Assembly (NCBI GenBank): GCA_035079385.1
Contig: JAVHKY010000052.1
Coordinates: 10,354,001 to 10,418,000, forward strand
Direction of reading: 5' to 3'
Source of the DNA: Aspidiotus rigidus
Lineage: Eukaryota > Arthropoda > Insecta > Hemiptera > Diaspididae
DNA length: 64,000 nt
This document shows, piece by piece, positions 10,540-20,831 of this stretch. The notes under the pieces were generated by a model. The model was given only the letters and a program-made list of their open reading frames with translations. It was not told the origin of the DNA and did not search any database. Positions within the stretch are counted from its first letter, which is position 1, and each line of letters starts with the position of its first letter. The translations under genes and the position numbers were made by a program.

Positions 10540-10944
10540 TTAACCCAATTTACCCTTCTCCCAAGCCTTTTTATGCTCAGCTACCCGAATCTGGAGCTGG
10601 CGGCCTGTCATGCCTACGTAGATACCCGAGCAATCGTTGCACGCTACACTATAAACTCCACGCCTCTCGGCCACAGGAACGGGGTCTTTTAATCTTACAA
10701 ATAATCTTTTAACCGTGTTAGGATTATAAAATGCTGGCCGGAATCCAAAGGGGCGGAGGACTCGTCCCAATTTCAAAGAGAACTTGCGCAGGAAAGGAAT
10801 TCTAATCCACCTCTTTCTACTGTCTAGGTGGTCCCTAGGGAGGGAGGTTGTGGAATCGAGGCATTTTCTAGTGTGCTTCCTCCGGACCATTAGGTCAATA
10901 TCCACTCTAACTTGATTAACCCTGGCCAGGTGCTTAATAGTCAC
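10540..10944 (-). pseudogene. Inverted copy of the GIY-YIG end of the Penelope ORF
   Basis: 134 codons on the minus strand repeat the C-terminus of the main copy (12870-13264), including GIYVGMTGRQLQIRVAEH. It belongs to the inverted tail and is not a separate gene. Its frame stays open longer than in the main copy. Confidence 0.85.
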
Positions 10945-11073
10945 AGATGGTTAATTAACCGAAAGCGCTCGCGGCTGCTTGTTTTTTTGTGGTATCTTTT
11001 GTAAAACGCTACTCTCTTCAGTATAACCCTTTTTAATAATGTTCAAACATAAAATTGAGGAACGAGTTAACTC
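10945..11073 (+). repeat. Left pLTR of the Penelope-like element
   Basis: It starts AGATGGTTAATTAACCGAAA and ends near GAGGAACGAGTTAACTC. It matches 13570-13700 with few changes and includes CGAAAGCGCTCG, a motif also found at 50760-50780. Confidence 0.8.
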
Positions 11074-11440
11074 GATTAATAACGCTAGTGCGTCGTATTT
11101 AATGTTCCTATTTCGGAAGTTCTGTACCCAGCGTGTGTCTTACGCCTCCCACAATTGGTTTTTAAGAAAATGTCTCCAACTCCATCCGAGACCAAACTTT
11201 GTTAAATTTCGGTTCTATTCTGATTGCGACTCCACGACCAAAAGGTTGGAGAACTTCATAACGATCAAATGGATCAGAACGGAATTGAGGCGGTGGTATG
11301 GACAGCTCAATGTCACTACAAAGCTCAACCTTTTGGTCCATTCGAGGTTGGCTTCCCTCCTTCATCGTGGTGAGTTTGATTCGTTTATAAAATCCGTTAA
11401 TGAAGGTTGTCGTGATTTTGAACGGGAATTAAAAGAATAG
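11039..11440 (+). pseudogene. Penelope ORF, N-terminal region
   Basis: 133 codons, basic and rich in aromatic residues (FRKFCTQRVSYASHNWFLRK), ending before a stop at about 11440. The spacer to the RT part at 11575 has stops in all frames I followed, so one or more indels separate them. It starts inside the left pLTR. Confidence 0.6.
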
Positions 11441-11574
11441 AAAAATGGCAAAATTAACTCCCTCCTCAGTGCAAAAGCCTCGGCTGAGAAAATGATTGTG
11501 CTGAGGATGGAATTGTCCAACAGTTTCAGCCGCGTATCATCAACTACAGTAGAGTTGAGTTTAATGAAGACGAA

Positions 11575-12519
11575 TTGGCCCTCTTGGAGAAGGGACTAAA
11601 GTTTGGGCTACCTCCCCTCAAAAATCAAGAGACCCTCGCGAACGTCGTGGCGGATCTCACAGTGAAAATTGGACCTGGGGTAAATATCCAGAATAAGTGT
11701 GCCGAAATGATCTGCAGTACCCCCCTCCTTCTCATGAGTAATGCTTGCCATGACTTGATTCTAGGCCTAAAGAGGAAGGTCAGGGAGGAGGGGTTAATCC
11801 TTACGAAGGCAGATAAAAGTAATGCCGTCGTAATTATGAATAAGTCCTCCTACGTATCTGGAGTTTATGACGTGCTCAGGCAGTGTGGTGCCCAAGAAAA
11901 TGCATTTTTTAATTTTCCAAATTTTATCAAAGAAGTGAGGAATCTCGTGAATAGTAGTCAATTTATTATCAAGAGCCCCTTGACTAAAAAGGCCATCTTG
12001 GAACCTAATCCGGTTCCTCCCCTCTTTTATGGGTTGCCGAAAGTTCACAAAAAAGATATCCCAATGCGGCCAGTTGTATCATTCGTTTCGTCACCTACTT
12101 ATATCTTAGCTAAATACATCGATCGTTGGTTTGAGTCTCGAGTTGAGGTAAACTCTACATACTCAGTAAAGAACTCCGGTTTCCTTGCAGATAAGTTGAA
12201 GGACCTCAATCTTCCTCCTGGAACGACTTTATGTTCCTTTGATGTTGTAGGTTTATTTCCTCACATTCCAAAGGCCGTAGCCATGCAACATATGGGCGAG
12301 TTACTAGTTCAAGCTAACGTTCCTCACGAAGAATTTGCGGAATTCCTTAGCCTTCTAAACATCTGCTGGTCCCCTAATTTTTGTAAGTTTGATGGGAAAT
12401 ATTTGAGTTCCCCGAAGAAGTGGGGATTCCCATTGGCTCCCCCTTGGGTTCGCTCATTTCGGAGGTATTTATATCGAAATTCGAAAATGATTTATTTTCC
12501 TCTGGCCAGGTGTTCTTGA
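11575..12519 (+). pseudogene. Penelope reverse transcriptase, first part
   Basis: 314 codons include TKADKSNAVVIMN, LFYGLPKVHKKDIPMRPVVS and CSFDVVGLFPHIP, the conserved finger and palm motif A region of Penelope RT. At about 12415 the frame shifts, and the next motif is read in the overlapping ORF from 12420. Confidence 0.88.
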
Positions 12520-12980
12520 GTCACGTCCACTACTGGCATAGGTACGTGGACGACGTATCATGTGCGTGGACCGGTCCTGTGGAACTGCTGAGTGAGTTCC
12601 TCAATTATTTAAATAGCCAATACCCTTCCATAAAATTCACATCGGTAGTCGGTGGCTTATCAATAAACTTTTTGGATTTGTCCGTCTCTATTAATGATGG
12701 TATCCATGATTTTGGTATTTGTAGAAAGCAAACGTCGACCGATATCGTTATCTACAGTTCGTCCTTTTGTCCTACTGCCCATAATATTGCGGCTTTCAAT
12801 AGCCTAATTCATCGACTGAATCAAATACCTTTGAGTCAGGCGGCTTTTCAAAAGGAACTTGTGACTATTAAGCACCTGGCCAGGGTTAATCAAGTTAGAG
12901 TGGATGTTGACCTAATGGTCCGGAGGAGCTCACTAGAAAATGCCTCGATTCCACAACCTCCCTCCCTAGGGACCACTTAG
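12420..12980 (+). pseudogene. Penelope reverse transcriptase, second part
   Basis: It starts with MGIPIGSPLGSLISEVFIS (motif B) and reaches the catalytic RYVDDV (motif C, about 12541) and INFLDLSVS. It lies one frame away from the upstream part. It ends by frameshift before the endonuclease at 13028. Confidence 0.88.
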
Positions 12981-13027
12981 ACAGTAGAAAGAGGTGGATT
13001 AGAATTCCTTTCCTGGGCAAGTTCTCT

Positions 13028-13264
13028 TTGAAATTGAGACGAGTCCTCCGCCCCTTTGGATTCTGGCCAGCGTTTTATAATCCTAACACGGTTAAAAGTT
13101 TACTTGTAAGATTAAATGACCCCGTTCCTGTGGCCGAGAGGAGTGGAGTTTATAGTGTAGCGTGCAACGATTGCACGGGTATCTACGTAGGCATGACAGG
13201 CCGCCAGCTCCAGATTCGGGTAGCTGAGCATAAAAAGGCTTGGGAGAAGGGTAAATTGGGTTAA
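13028..13264 (+). pseudogene. Penelope GIY-YIG endonuclease
   Basis: 78 codons with the nuclease core GIYVGMTGRQLQIRVAEHKK and an upstream C-X2-C pair (CNDC). The GIY-YIG domain nicks target DNA for integration. A stop at 13262 cuts it short; related sequence goes on to about 13440 in another frame. Confidence 0.88.
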
Positions 13265-13569
13265 TCGGCATTCTCCGATCATTTAATTGAGAGTGGCCAT
13301 AAGTTTAAGGAAGGTTCTGAGGCCCTCCTCCATAGCGAGAATTCGTACTTCAAGCGGTTGGCTTTGAAAAATATAGAAATTATTAGACACCGGAATAATG
13401 AAGACATCACTGTTCTAAACAGGTACATTCCTGATGAGGGATTGATTGAATTAGTGTATGAGAATGATTCACAATTTGATGACTCGCTAGTTCAATCATG
13501 AATTTCATCTCGTGTTCCTCTGTCTTCGTTGATGTGGGGTTCAGTCGCTTCCGTTCACTTACGCTTAGA

Positions 13570-13700
13570 AGATGGTTAATTAACGGAAAGCGCTCGCGGC
13601 TGCTTGTTTTTGTGCGGTATCTTTTGTAAAACGCTCCTCTCTTGAGTACAACCCTTTTTAATAATATGTTCAACCATAAAATTGAGGAACGAGTTAACTC
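13570..13700 (+). repeat. Right pLTR of the Penelope-like element
   Basis: Direct partner of 10945-11073; its inverse also occurs at about 10139-10235. Confidence 0.8.
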
Positions 13701-14435
13701 CATACACCAAGTCTCATAATTATTTCATATGCTTTGCTCTTCAGAGGGGAAAATTCAGTAGCATCTGTCCAACGCTATATACTTGTTTCTATTTTGTTGC
13801 ACTTCATCTACATAATGCATCACGAGCTATATTTGTTGTCGGCATTTGCACTCCCGGTTAATGGTCAAGGCACCTTATCTTTTACAAACTTTACTAATTA
13901 GTTCAAAGAAAAGATGGTTAATTGATTGTATCCAATGTTTTAGAGCTTTGGTAGAGGACCATACGAGTACATTTTTTTCTGGAAGGGATAAAATTTATTT
14001 TCCTTGTTTGCTCGGAAGATGGTCAAATTGAATAATTTTAGCCTTTGTCGCAAATTTTGAAGAGGATATAGCCCCCTTATTTAGCCTTTTAAATCCGTGT
14101 CTATAGGTTACAACTAAAACTAAGAATGGAAAGCTTAACTTGGTAGAGTTACATCATTTACTACTTCACCTTATACATATCTGAAATAGATCTAGAGATT
14201 TAAGCTCAAACCACAGGTTAGCATAATACTCTATAAGCCTAGGCCATAGCCTAATCCTGGCATAATTGTATATCAAGCTAAGAGAGTGAGGAATACAAAA
14301 TGTGTCAAAGTAATGAGACTACTCCTGTAAAATGTTACTAGTAGCGCGATCTTCGTGAAGTTCTTCTCTTATTTTGGTAGACCTCCTTAGAATGATTGTT
14401 CAAACGAGCATCTACTCTCAAATGAGCAGCACGTG
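13701..14435. other. No gene recognised
   Basis: AT-rich sequence with short chance ORFs between the Penelope and DIRS elements. It contains TAGGCCTATAGCC-like fragments distantly like the repeat at 2290-2660. Confidence 0.45.
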
Positions 14436-14446
14436 ATTTAATTATA

Positions 14447-14752
14447 AAATTGGACGAACTTACCTGGTGAAGTTCAATTTTAATTGTATGAGGGCCTCCT
14501 CCAAGCGGAACACCATGTAGTCTCTCTCGTAGGTACATTGTAGCCACACATTCAAAGCGGAAAAATCTGGAATTCCCCGCTCCGTGACGTCCAGTGGGAC
14601 TTCGTGTAGATATTCATTCTTGAAAGTGCAAACATGCTGTGAGAAAGGAAGGAACCTTGGGTAAGGTTCTGAGGTGGGACTGTTCCGCTTGGAGGAGGCC
14701 CTCATACAATTAAAATTGAACTTCACCAGGTAAGTTCGTCCAATTTTATAAT
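14447..14752. repeat. Extra inverted repeat at the left end of the DIRS element
   Basis: 14447-14516 and 14685-14752 are inverse copies of AAATTGGACGAACTTACCTG..GAGGGCCTCCTCCAAGCGG. Between them is a piece matching the right ITR of the DIRS element (19375-19480). It looks like a rearranged or second DIRS end. Confidence 0.6.
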
Positions 14753-14995
14753 TGTATTTCATGCCTCCTCCAAGCGGAACACCATGTAGATGTTTAAAGC
14801 CTCACAGCATGGAAGAAAATATATGGGTACGCAGCCGGAGAAAAAACAAATATATTTCATAAATCGTGATGAAGAGAGGGACACTTGTAAGCTAACAAAA
14901 GAGGAATGTTTCCACAACTATTTAAGTCTTATGAACAAATAAGAACAGGGAAAGTAAAATTTTTCTTGTAAGTAACATAGGAAACTGTTAGAGGG

Positions 14996-15931
14996 TTACA
15001 CCCAAACTGCAAGTGAATATTTTGTTCGATCTTGAATGATTGGTCTATTATAGAACTGTGCAAACATATTAGAGGAAGGGGTCCATCCAGCGGTACTAAG
15101 GATGGAATCTGTTGAGGCACCTCCTCTTAAGGCCGCAGACGTCGAGGCATGTCTAGTACTATGCGGCTTGAACTGCTTGTCTACCCCACTCGCACTGAGG
15201 GTGTCTTTTACCCATCTGCTCAGCGTCTGTCGAGATGCGGGTCTGATTGGGGCACAGGTGGTTACAAATAGTTGGTTGATTGACCCGCGGACCAACTTTG
15301 TGCATTTGAGGTATTGAGTCAACGTATGGGCAGCGCACATGCGAGGGTTTGTGAAGAACGGAAGAGACAGGAGGGGTTGATCTCGCCCTCTTCCCGACGT
15401 CTTAACCCGATCCGGTATGAAGATGGATATTTGAGACTGGGTGATTTGAATATTACGAATGTCTATCAGGTGGAGTGTCTGAATACGTTGGCCTGTGGCC
15501 AGAGCTAACAGTGTGACAAGTTTTTTCGAAATTTCTTTGAGAGAAGTTGAGGACGCATCCGGTAATTTGTCGAAATATTGAAGGACACAATGCGGTTCCC
15601 ACGTCCATTTATACTTTGGTCGAGCCGGGCGTAGGTTCGAAACACCTTTAAGGAACCGCTTGAGTAGTGGATTGTCGCTGTAAGATGTTTTCGAAATTAA
15701 GGAGATAGCCGATCTGGCGACCAACAGGCTACTAAACGACTGGCCTTGTTGGTATTCGCGATGTAGAAAATCCACGATTTGGCTCGGGGACGGGTCGAAT
15801 AAATCGATTCTTTTCTGTGTACAAAACTGCCACCACTTTTTTAATGCTGGAGTATAGGTGGCTATTGTGGAGTCTTGGACGGAGGCGATCATTATACTTA
15901 TTACGGAAGGCGGCGCGTTTTGCATCGGCAT
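14996..15931 (-). CDS. DIRS tyrosine recombinase
   Basis: 311 codons. The N-terminal core-binding part (TIATYTPALKKWWQFCTQK) is followed by a catalytic domain with the Arg in ALATGQRIQTL, the H-x-x-R box in PHSTRHASTSAAL and the nucleophile Tyr in MFAQFYNR near the C-terminus. This is the full R-H-R-Y set. It would recombine the circular cDNA into the genome. It overlaps the in-frame tail of the RT/RNase H ORF. No frameshift is seen, so it may still be translatable. Confidence 0.85.
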   Translation of the reverse strand: MPMQNAPPSVISIMIASVQDSTIATYTPALKKWWQFCTQKRIDLFDPSPSQIVDFLHREYQQGQSFSSLLVARSAISLISKTSYSDNPLLKRFLKGVSNLRPARPKYKWTWEPHCVLQYFDKLPDASSTSLKEISKKLVTLLALATGQRIQTLHLIDIRNIQITQSQISIFIPDRVKTSGRGRDQPLLSLPFFTNPRMCAAHTLTQYLKCTKLVRGSINQLFVTTCAPIRPASRQTLSRWVKDTLSASGVDKQFKPHSTRHASTSAALRGGASTDSILSTAGWTPSSNMFAQFYNRPIIQDRTKYSLAVWV

Positions 15932-16015
15932 TCCTTTCCGGATAATATTCCGGCCACCAGGGAAAGCTGCTTGTGAAGAGGATGTGGGTTCCTGTTGGCA
16001 GAAAGAAGTAAATTC

Positions 16016-16260
16016 TTAGAGGGAGGAAAAACGACCATTTTTGATACTAAAAGATCCTGAAAGAGCGGAAACCACGGCTGTGCTGGCCATTGAGGTACTA
16101 CCAGGATCCCTATCGCTTTCTCGCGCTGGATTTTTTGTAAGACTTTGAAAATAAGCGAAAAGGGGGGGAAAGCGTAGAAAAAGTTCTCGTTCCAGGGGGT
16201 GGTGAATGCATCTATGACTTCCGAGCCCGGGTCGCACTTCCAGGAGAAGTAGCGGGCACA
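16016..16260 (-). pseudogene. C-terminal extension of the DIRS RT/RNase H after a TAG
   Basis: In frame with the ORF above, it continues CARYFSWKCDPGSEVIDAF, the usual DIRS region past RNase H, and overlaps the start of the recombinase ORF. It is either lost by nonsense mutation or reached by read-through. Confidence 0.55.
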
Positions 16261-17922
16261 CTAGAAATTTTTTCGAGAGGCAAAAAGGTCTATTTCTGGA
16301 TGACCTAGGCAGGAAGTGATTTTTGAGAATGCCGTTTGGGATAGCTCATATTCTGTTTCCGAATCAAGTTGGCGCGACTCTCGGTCTGCTGAACCGTTAT
16401 CCTTCGATTTTACATAGGAAGCAAAGACAAGTAGATTAGTTCTTTCGCAATACTGCCACAATTGCCGTGCAATCTTGTCGAGGTGAGGGAACCGAGTTCC
16501 GCCCACGCGATTTATATATGCTATAGCGGTTGTGTTATCAATTCTGAGTAAGATTCTTGCATTAGAGACCTTTTTGGTGAAGGATTTTAATGCAAAGAAA
16601 GCGGCCAGAAGTTCTAATTGATTGATATGCATATCACTCTCGCTTGGTGTCCACGAGCCGCGGGCTGTCTGACCCAGGCACGACGCCCCCCAACCTACTA
16701 AGGAGGCATCCGAAAAGATTTCGAGAGTGAACGGAGGGGTGTGAAGAGGCACAGAACTGGTTTGTAAGTGAGAGCTCCACCATGAAAATTCCATTTGTCG
16801 CGCCGGTATTCGCATTAAGGAATTGTAATTGCCATTTGCACAGGAGAGCGCGAGGAGTTTATCTCTTTCAAAGGTTTTTGTGTAGGCCCAACCATAAGCT
16901 ATAGCTGGGCAAACAGAGGTTAAGGAGCCGAGAAACTGTGCAAATTGCCTAATGGTACAGGTCTTTTTTGTAGACATTTTTTGGATGAGCTTAGACATCT
17001 TAATTCTTTTTTCCTTAGGTAAGGAAATTGTCATCGCAATTGAATCAAATTGAAAACCTAAATAGGTGCACTTTGTAGCTGGAGGGAATAGGCACTTTTT
17101 CTTTGAAAAGAGAAAGCCGAGTAAGGAAAGGAGAGCGCACGTCAGAGATGCATTAGTTATGCAGGTTGACCTTGAACGGCTTATTACGAGGAAGTCATCT
17201 AGGTACACTACCGACTTGAGGCCTAAGTGACGCAGGAAATAGACAATCGGCCGCAAGAGTTTAGTAAAGACATATGGCGCGGTTGATAGTCCAAAGGGCA
17301 GGCAGGTGAACTCATACAAGCTGCCGTTAAACATGAAGCGAAGGTACTTGCGATGATCAGGATGTACTGAAATAGTATAGTAGGCGTCTTTGAGATCTAA
17401 CTTAGCTAAGTAGCAAGACTCAGTGATTAATTTTGCAGCCACCCGAAAATCTTCTAACTTGAAGTGCTTGGTTTGAATAAAGGTGTTCAGGGTTTTTAAA
17501 TTCAGGATAAGCCTAAAACTCCCGTCAGGCTTTGGTTCGAGGAAGATTGGTGAGATAAATTGGTTCCGCAGTGGGGAACAAGGCCGGATTGCACCTTTGG
17601 ATAAGAGCTCAGATACAAGTTTTTCGAGCGCTAAGAATTCCGTAGGTGAGACAGGCCGATTGTTTGGAATAGACCTTTGGGTAGGAGGTTCGAGGAAAGG
17701 TATTTTATACCCTTCGATCCAGGACAGCAGTACCGGGTCTGTCGTGAAACGTTTCCTTTCTTTAAGAAAAAGGGCTAATCGCCCGGCTGATTTACATACC
17801 GAAACATTTAACGTCTCCTCGACAAATGCCTGCTGGGCTTCGATTGACGTCCCGATCTCCGGTTGTCTGACGAACGAGAACGCGGCTTGTATTGTTTGTG
17901 GCTCGTTGATGGTCGGTTCCAA
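16261..17922 (-). CDS. DIRS reverse transcriptase / RNase H
   Basis: 553 codons overlapping the end of gag in another frame. RT motifs run in order: FRLILNLKTLN, LAKLDLKDAYYTI (motif A), LPFGLSTAPYVFTKLL (motif B), VVYLDDFLVIS (motif C). RNase H follows with EIFSDASLVGWG, QLELLAAFFAL and LRIDNTTAIAY supplying the acidic residues. The ORF stops at TAG, after which the same frame continues (CARYFSWKCDPGSE) to about 15900. The TAG is probably a C-to-T change within the conserved C-terminal extension. Confidence 0.88.
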   Translation of the reverse strand: MEPTINEPQTIQAAFSFVRQPEIGTSIEAQQAFVEETLNVSVCKSAGRLALFLKERKRFTTDPVLLSWIEGYKIPFLEPPTQRSIPNNRPVSPTEFLALEKLVSELLSKGAIRPCSPLRNQFISPIFLEPKPDGSFRLILNLKTLNTFIQTKHFKLEDFRVAAKLITESCYLAKLDLKDAYYTISVHPDHRKYLRFMFNGSLYEFTCLPFGLSTAPYVFTKLLRPIVYFLRHLGLKSVVYLDDFLVISRSRSTCITNASLTCALLSLLGFLFSKKKCLFPPATKCTYLGFQFDSIAMTISLPKEKRIKMSKLIQKMSTKKTCTIRQFAQFLGSLTSVCPAIAYGWAYTKTFERDKLLALSCANGNYNSLMRIPARQMEFSWWSSHLQTSSVPLHTPPFTLEIFSDASLVGWGASCLGQTARGSWTPSESDMHINQLELLAAFFALKSFTKKVSNARILLRIDNTTAIAYINRVGGTRFPHLDKIARQLWQYCERTNLLVFASYVKSKDNGSADRESRQLDSETEYELSQTAFSKITSCLGHPEIDLFASRKNF

Positions 17923-18590
17923 GATTTTGCTTTCTGCCCGCCCTGCGAGTTCCGGCTCTGGGGACGGCTGGGCGGGGGCTGCGGGTTTTTTGACTGCTTC
18001 TTAAACTTAAGCTCCGTGGCAGCCTTAGCGCGTTTGATTGTTTCACTGAGATCGGGTCCAAACAGGCATTTTCCTGGGTGTGTTTTAGTTAAGGATTCCT
18101 TCATTACTGGACTGACCAGAGTGAGGATGAGACTACGTCGAATCACAGATTCCTCGTGAAAAGAATCAGTGAGCAACCGAGCCGCTTCGATCACAGGCTG
18201 TAGAAGGTCAATGTCGATGGAGTCGACTGAGAGTAGACTGGAAATAGTCTTCCCAATGCTGGCGAGGCACGCTCCCAGACGTTTTTGTTTTTCAACTATA
18301 CGGGTGTCCCTGTTGCGCGCAGTAAGCGACATGAGACCTACAAGTTCTTCGTTGAGGGACGGAGGATCCAGGAAAAGGCAATTTTCGGGTAGAGGATATT
18401 TTTCGATAAAGAGTTTCCTTTCTTCCGCCGAGAGGCCCAACTGCACGACTTCTTCCCAACGTTTGGTTATATCCGAGTGCAAGGCTGGCGCTAGAGCGCG
18501 ATTATCCGTTAACCTGCTGCCCAGTAGATTAATGATAACGGGTTCTAGATTCCTCTCTTGTGGTTCTTCCAACGGAGGACTGACACTCAT
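17808..18590 (-). CDS. DIRS gag-like protein
   Basis: 260 codons, first ORF of the element. The middle is helical; the C-terminus is Arg/Ser/Pro-rich (SSDNRRSGRQSKPSRHLSRR), as expected for an RNA-binding gag. It overlaps the RT ORF by about 115 bases in a different frame, implying frameshifting or internal initiation for RT. Confidence 0.75.
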   Translation of the reverse strand: MSVSPPLEEPQERNLEPVIINLLGSRLTDNRALAPALHSDITKRWEEVVQLGLSAEERKLFIEKYPLPENCLFLDPPSLNEELVGLMSLTARNRDTRIVEKQKRLGACLASIGKTISSLLSVDSIDIDLLQPVIEAARLLTDSFHEESVIRRSLILTLVSPVMKESLTKTHPGKCLFGPDLSETIKRAKAATELKFKKQSKNPQPPPSRPQSRNSQGGQKAKSWNRPSTSHKQYKPRSRSSDNRRSGRQSKPSRHLSRRR

Positions 18591-18789
18591 TTCGTCCCGA
18601 CGCGGCGAGATTGGAGAATGTAGTACGTTATCGTGATCATCAGCAAACGTAGTTGTCGAATGTCGATCAGAGTAATTGTTGTCATATGCGTACGTCTCAT
18701 CTGCTGAACGGTGATCGTCTATAGCGGGAGAATGTTTGTGTTAGACTTCATCGCAAGAAAATTTTTCCAAATTTTATTAAAATCTTACG

Positions 18790-19013
18790 CGAATAGGTCG
18801 CGGAAAAATACACGTTTTCGAATAGGTCTAGTGTATTAATAACATAAGGCAAGCGAATTCTTTTCGAATAGGTCGGAAAGAAATTCACTCTCGAATAGGT
18901 CGAGTACAAGAATCACTCACGAATAGGTCGAGATGAGTTCTTTGGTAGGTCGTATAAAGAATTTTCTTTTTCCCGAATAGGTCGGAAGTATCACTCAAGT
19001 TCGAATAGGTCGA
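18790..19013 (-). promoter_or_regulatory. Array of a 12-bp motif in the DIRS leader
   Basis: CGAATAGGTCG (CGACCTATTCG on the element strand) occurs with its GAATAGGTC core starting at 18791, 18820, 18866, 18893, 18921, 18975 and 19003, with a degenerate copy near 18944 and one more at 19262. Most gaps are 27-31 bases. It lies between the right ITR and gag, so it is transcribed in the 5' leader or acts as promoter DNA. Confidence 0.7.
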
Positions 19014-19374
19014 GACTAGAGTCAAGAAAATGTTCCGCTAAGATACCTAGTTCAGTTACGCATATCCATTATCTCGCAAGGCGAGAATCTAATCGGGCAG
19101 ATTTTTTCCTGCACAGAAAGGTACTGAAAGAAACTAGTAATTCAAGGTTAATTTACCATCGGACGACGACGACGTGGAGGTAGAACGATGTTTTTTCAAT
19201 CTTTTATTCAACTTCTTGAGAAGCTTCTCAATTTTTCTCTTTCCCATACTAAATCGTTGGACGAATAGGTTGATAGTAAAAAATTTTGACAATCAGATCC
19301 TTTTAAATGAAGATATTCCGGCGAAGAACGCGAACCCAAAAAAGCGTGCGGCTACGAACGCACAAAACGAAAGA

Positions 19375-19510
19375 ATGAATATCTACACGAAGTCCCACTG
19401 GACGTCACGGAGCGGGGAATTCCAGATTTTTCCGCTTTGAATGTGTGGCTACAATGTACCTACGAGAGAGACTACATGGTATTCCGCTTGGAGGAGGCAT
19501 GAAATACAAT
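19375..19510 (-). repeat. Right inverted terminal repeat of the DIRS element
   Basis: It ends GTATTCCGCTTGGAGGAGGC..AATACAAT, inverse of the left end at 14751-14790. Its inner part is repeated in inverse at about 14490-14620. Confidence 0.7.
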
Positions 19511-20508
19511 CATGTGTTATGTGAACAAATATCATTAACCATTGTCCCAATCTTGAATGAAAAAAAAATATATACATATATTGTCTTGGTATTGGCTGCG
19601 TAAAAGCAAATTGAAGGCGACATAATCTTGGGAAATGTTGAAGGCAGTGCATTTATGGTGGTTTGAGACGCGATTGAAAATTATACGAGAAGTGGAAGTC
19701 CGTCTATTACTACTACAGATGAAAACATAAGCATTACCAGAATAGAAAAATGAGTGTTGACTTCTTTTGGAACACGATAGGGTCCCCAACAATTTGTAGA
19801 AAATGACCCACCCGCTGTTGAAAACAATTTCATGACTAAGTGATTATTGTTCTATGTATCCGACAAATGGATTTAGTGTTATATCTAGTACAATGGAACA
19901 CGCAATGTCTTTTGTGACACTGATAACTGATCAGATATACTTCTCCCACTTGATAAAAATTTACAACAATATTGAAATATGAAAATTTAAAGTACACATT
20001 TAAATTCTATAATTATCGCAGTGGAAGAATTTCTTTTTGTATTTTTTTTTTTCTTTTTTTCCTTCTTTCTTCAATATACAAGTACATTTAGATATGTAGT
20101 TGAAAGAAATATAGATTTTAATACACTAAATTTTGATTCAATAGTCTTTATTCTCTTTTTGTTTTACATATTTTTCTTTCCTTCTTTCCTACCTTCTTCT
20201 TACAACTTGTTACTGTCATGTTTATACATACAGTGAGACTACATTCTTTTCCTTCTATAAAAAATTTGTTCAATGGATTTTTATTTTGTACAGTAGATTT
20301 CTTCCAAATTTATTTTCAATCCCAGTTGCATCCCAAAATATGTGGTTACTCTTCTTTAACAACAATCTGAGATTTTTTTCTAATCCCCTATACGTAGGAT
20401 ACTGAAACTTGAGCAATGCCTTTCAAATAGACTAACCCGCAACTATACAATTTAAATTGGATCATATTTCTTGGTAGAATTTGCAATTTTTTTTCAATTT
20501 CTTCTTAA
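19511..20508. other. Intron sequence, no gene recognised
   Basis: AT- and T-rich; the ORFs are low-complexity Phe-rich readings of T tracts. Confidence 0.45.
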
Positions 20509-20657
20509 TGAAGGGTACAGAGAAAAACGGGGAATGTCCAAAGAAAAATTGTTGAGATCAGTGCATCAAAGAGCAGGTCTTCATCTACAAGAATCAATAG
20601 TTAAATCGAAAATGAAAAAAAAAACGGACATTCCTCGTTTTTTCCCTGTACCCTTCA
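20509..20657. mobile_element. Small inverted-repeat element
   Basis: TGAAGGGTACAGAGAAAAAC at 20509 returns in inverse ending at 20657 (arms about 31 bp, with GGGGAATGTCC/GGACATTCCTC inside). It is a probable MITE, with no clear target duplication. Confidence 0.55.
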
Positions 20658-20831
20658 AATTTTTCATTTTAAGTAATATTGTAACTTTACATGCTAAATT
20701 GACTTCACATTTTGACGTAATTCTTCCAAAATTGTAATCATTCTATAGGAAATTACAAAACAAATAATACTATGTTTTCTGAGATGTTTACAAAAATATA
20801 ATAATTACTTCAAAATCTGTTCATGTTTCAG

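Larger units (their letters stand above)
10139..13700 (+). mobile_element. Penelope-like element with inverted tail
   Basis: The body (10945-13700) has a direct repeat of about 130 bp at both ends (10945-11073, 13570-13700) enclosing reverse transcriptase and GIY-YIG endonuclease. An inverted copy of the 3' part (matching about 12861-13667) is fused to the front at about 10139-10944. Such inverted partial copies and 'pLTRs' are the known signature of Penelope-like elements. Several frameshifts make it inactive. Confidence 0.88.
14751..19510 (-). mobile_element. DIRS-type tyrosine-recombinase retrotransposon
   Basis: About 4.8 kb with inverted ends (ATTGTATTTCATGCCTCCTC at the left, its inverse at the right) and three minus-strand ORFs in DIRS order: gag, RT/RNase H, tyrosine recombinase. 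No methyltransferase domain is seen. DIRS elements integrate through a circular form with a recombinase and make no target duplications. One in-frame stop separates the end of RNase H; otherwise the frames are remarkably intact. Confidence 0.88.

Noticed and set aside
17483..18636. Plus-strand ORFs of 173, 98 and 155 codons
   Set aside because: Antisense shadows of the DIRS gag and polymerase ORFs.
18790..19013. CRISPR-like array
   Set aside because: The repeats are only about 11-12 bases, the genome is eukaryotic and the spacers are not unique sequences of constant size; it belongs to the DIRS leader.
20021..20236. Phe-rich membrane-like ORF
   Set aside because: Made of T homopolymers in intron sequence; no signal of a real membrane protein.
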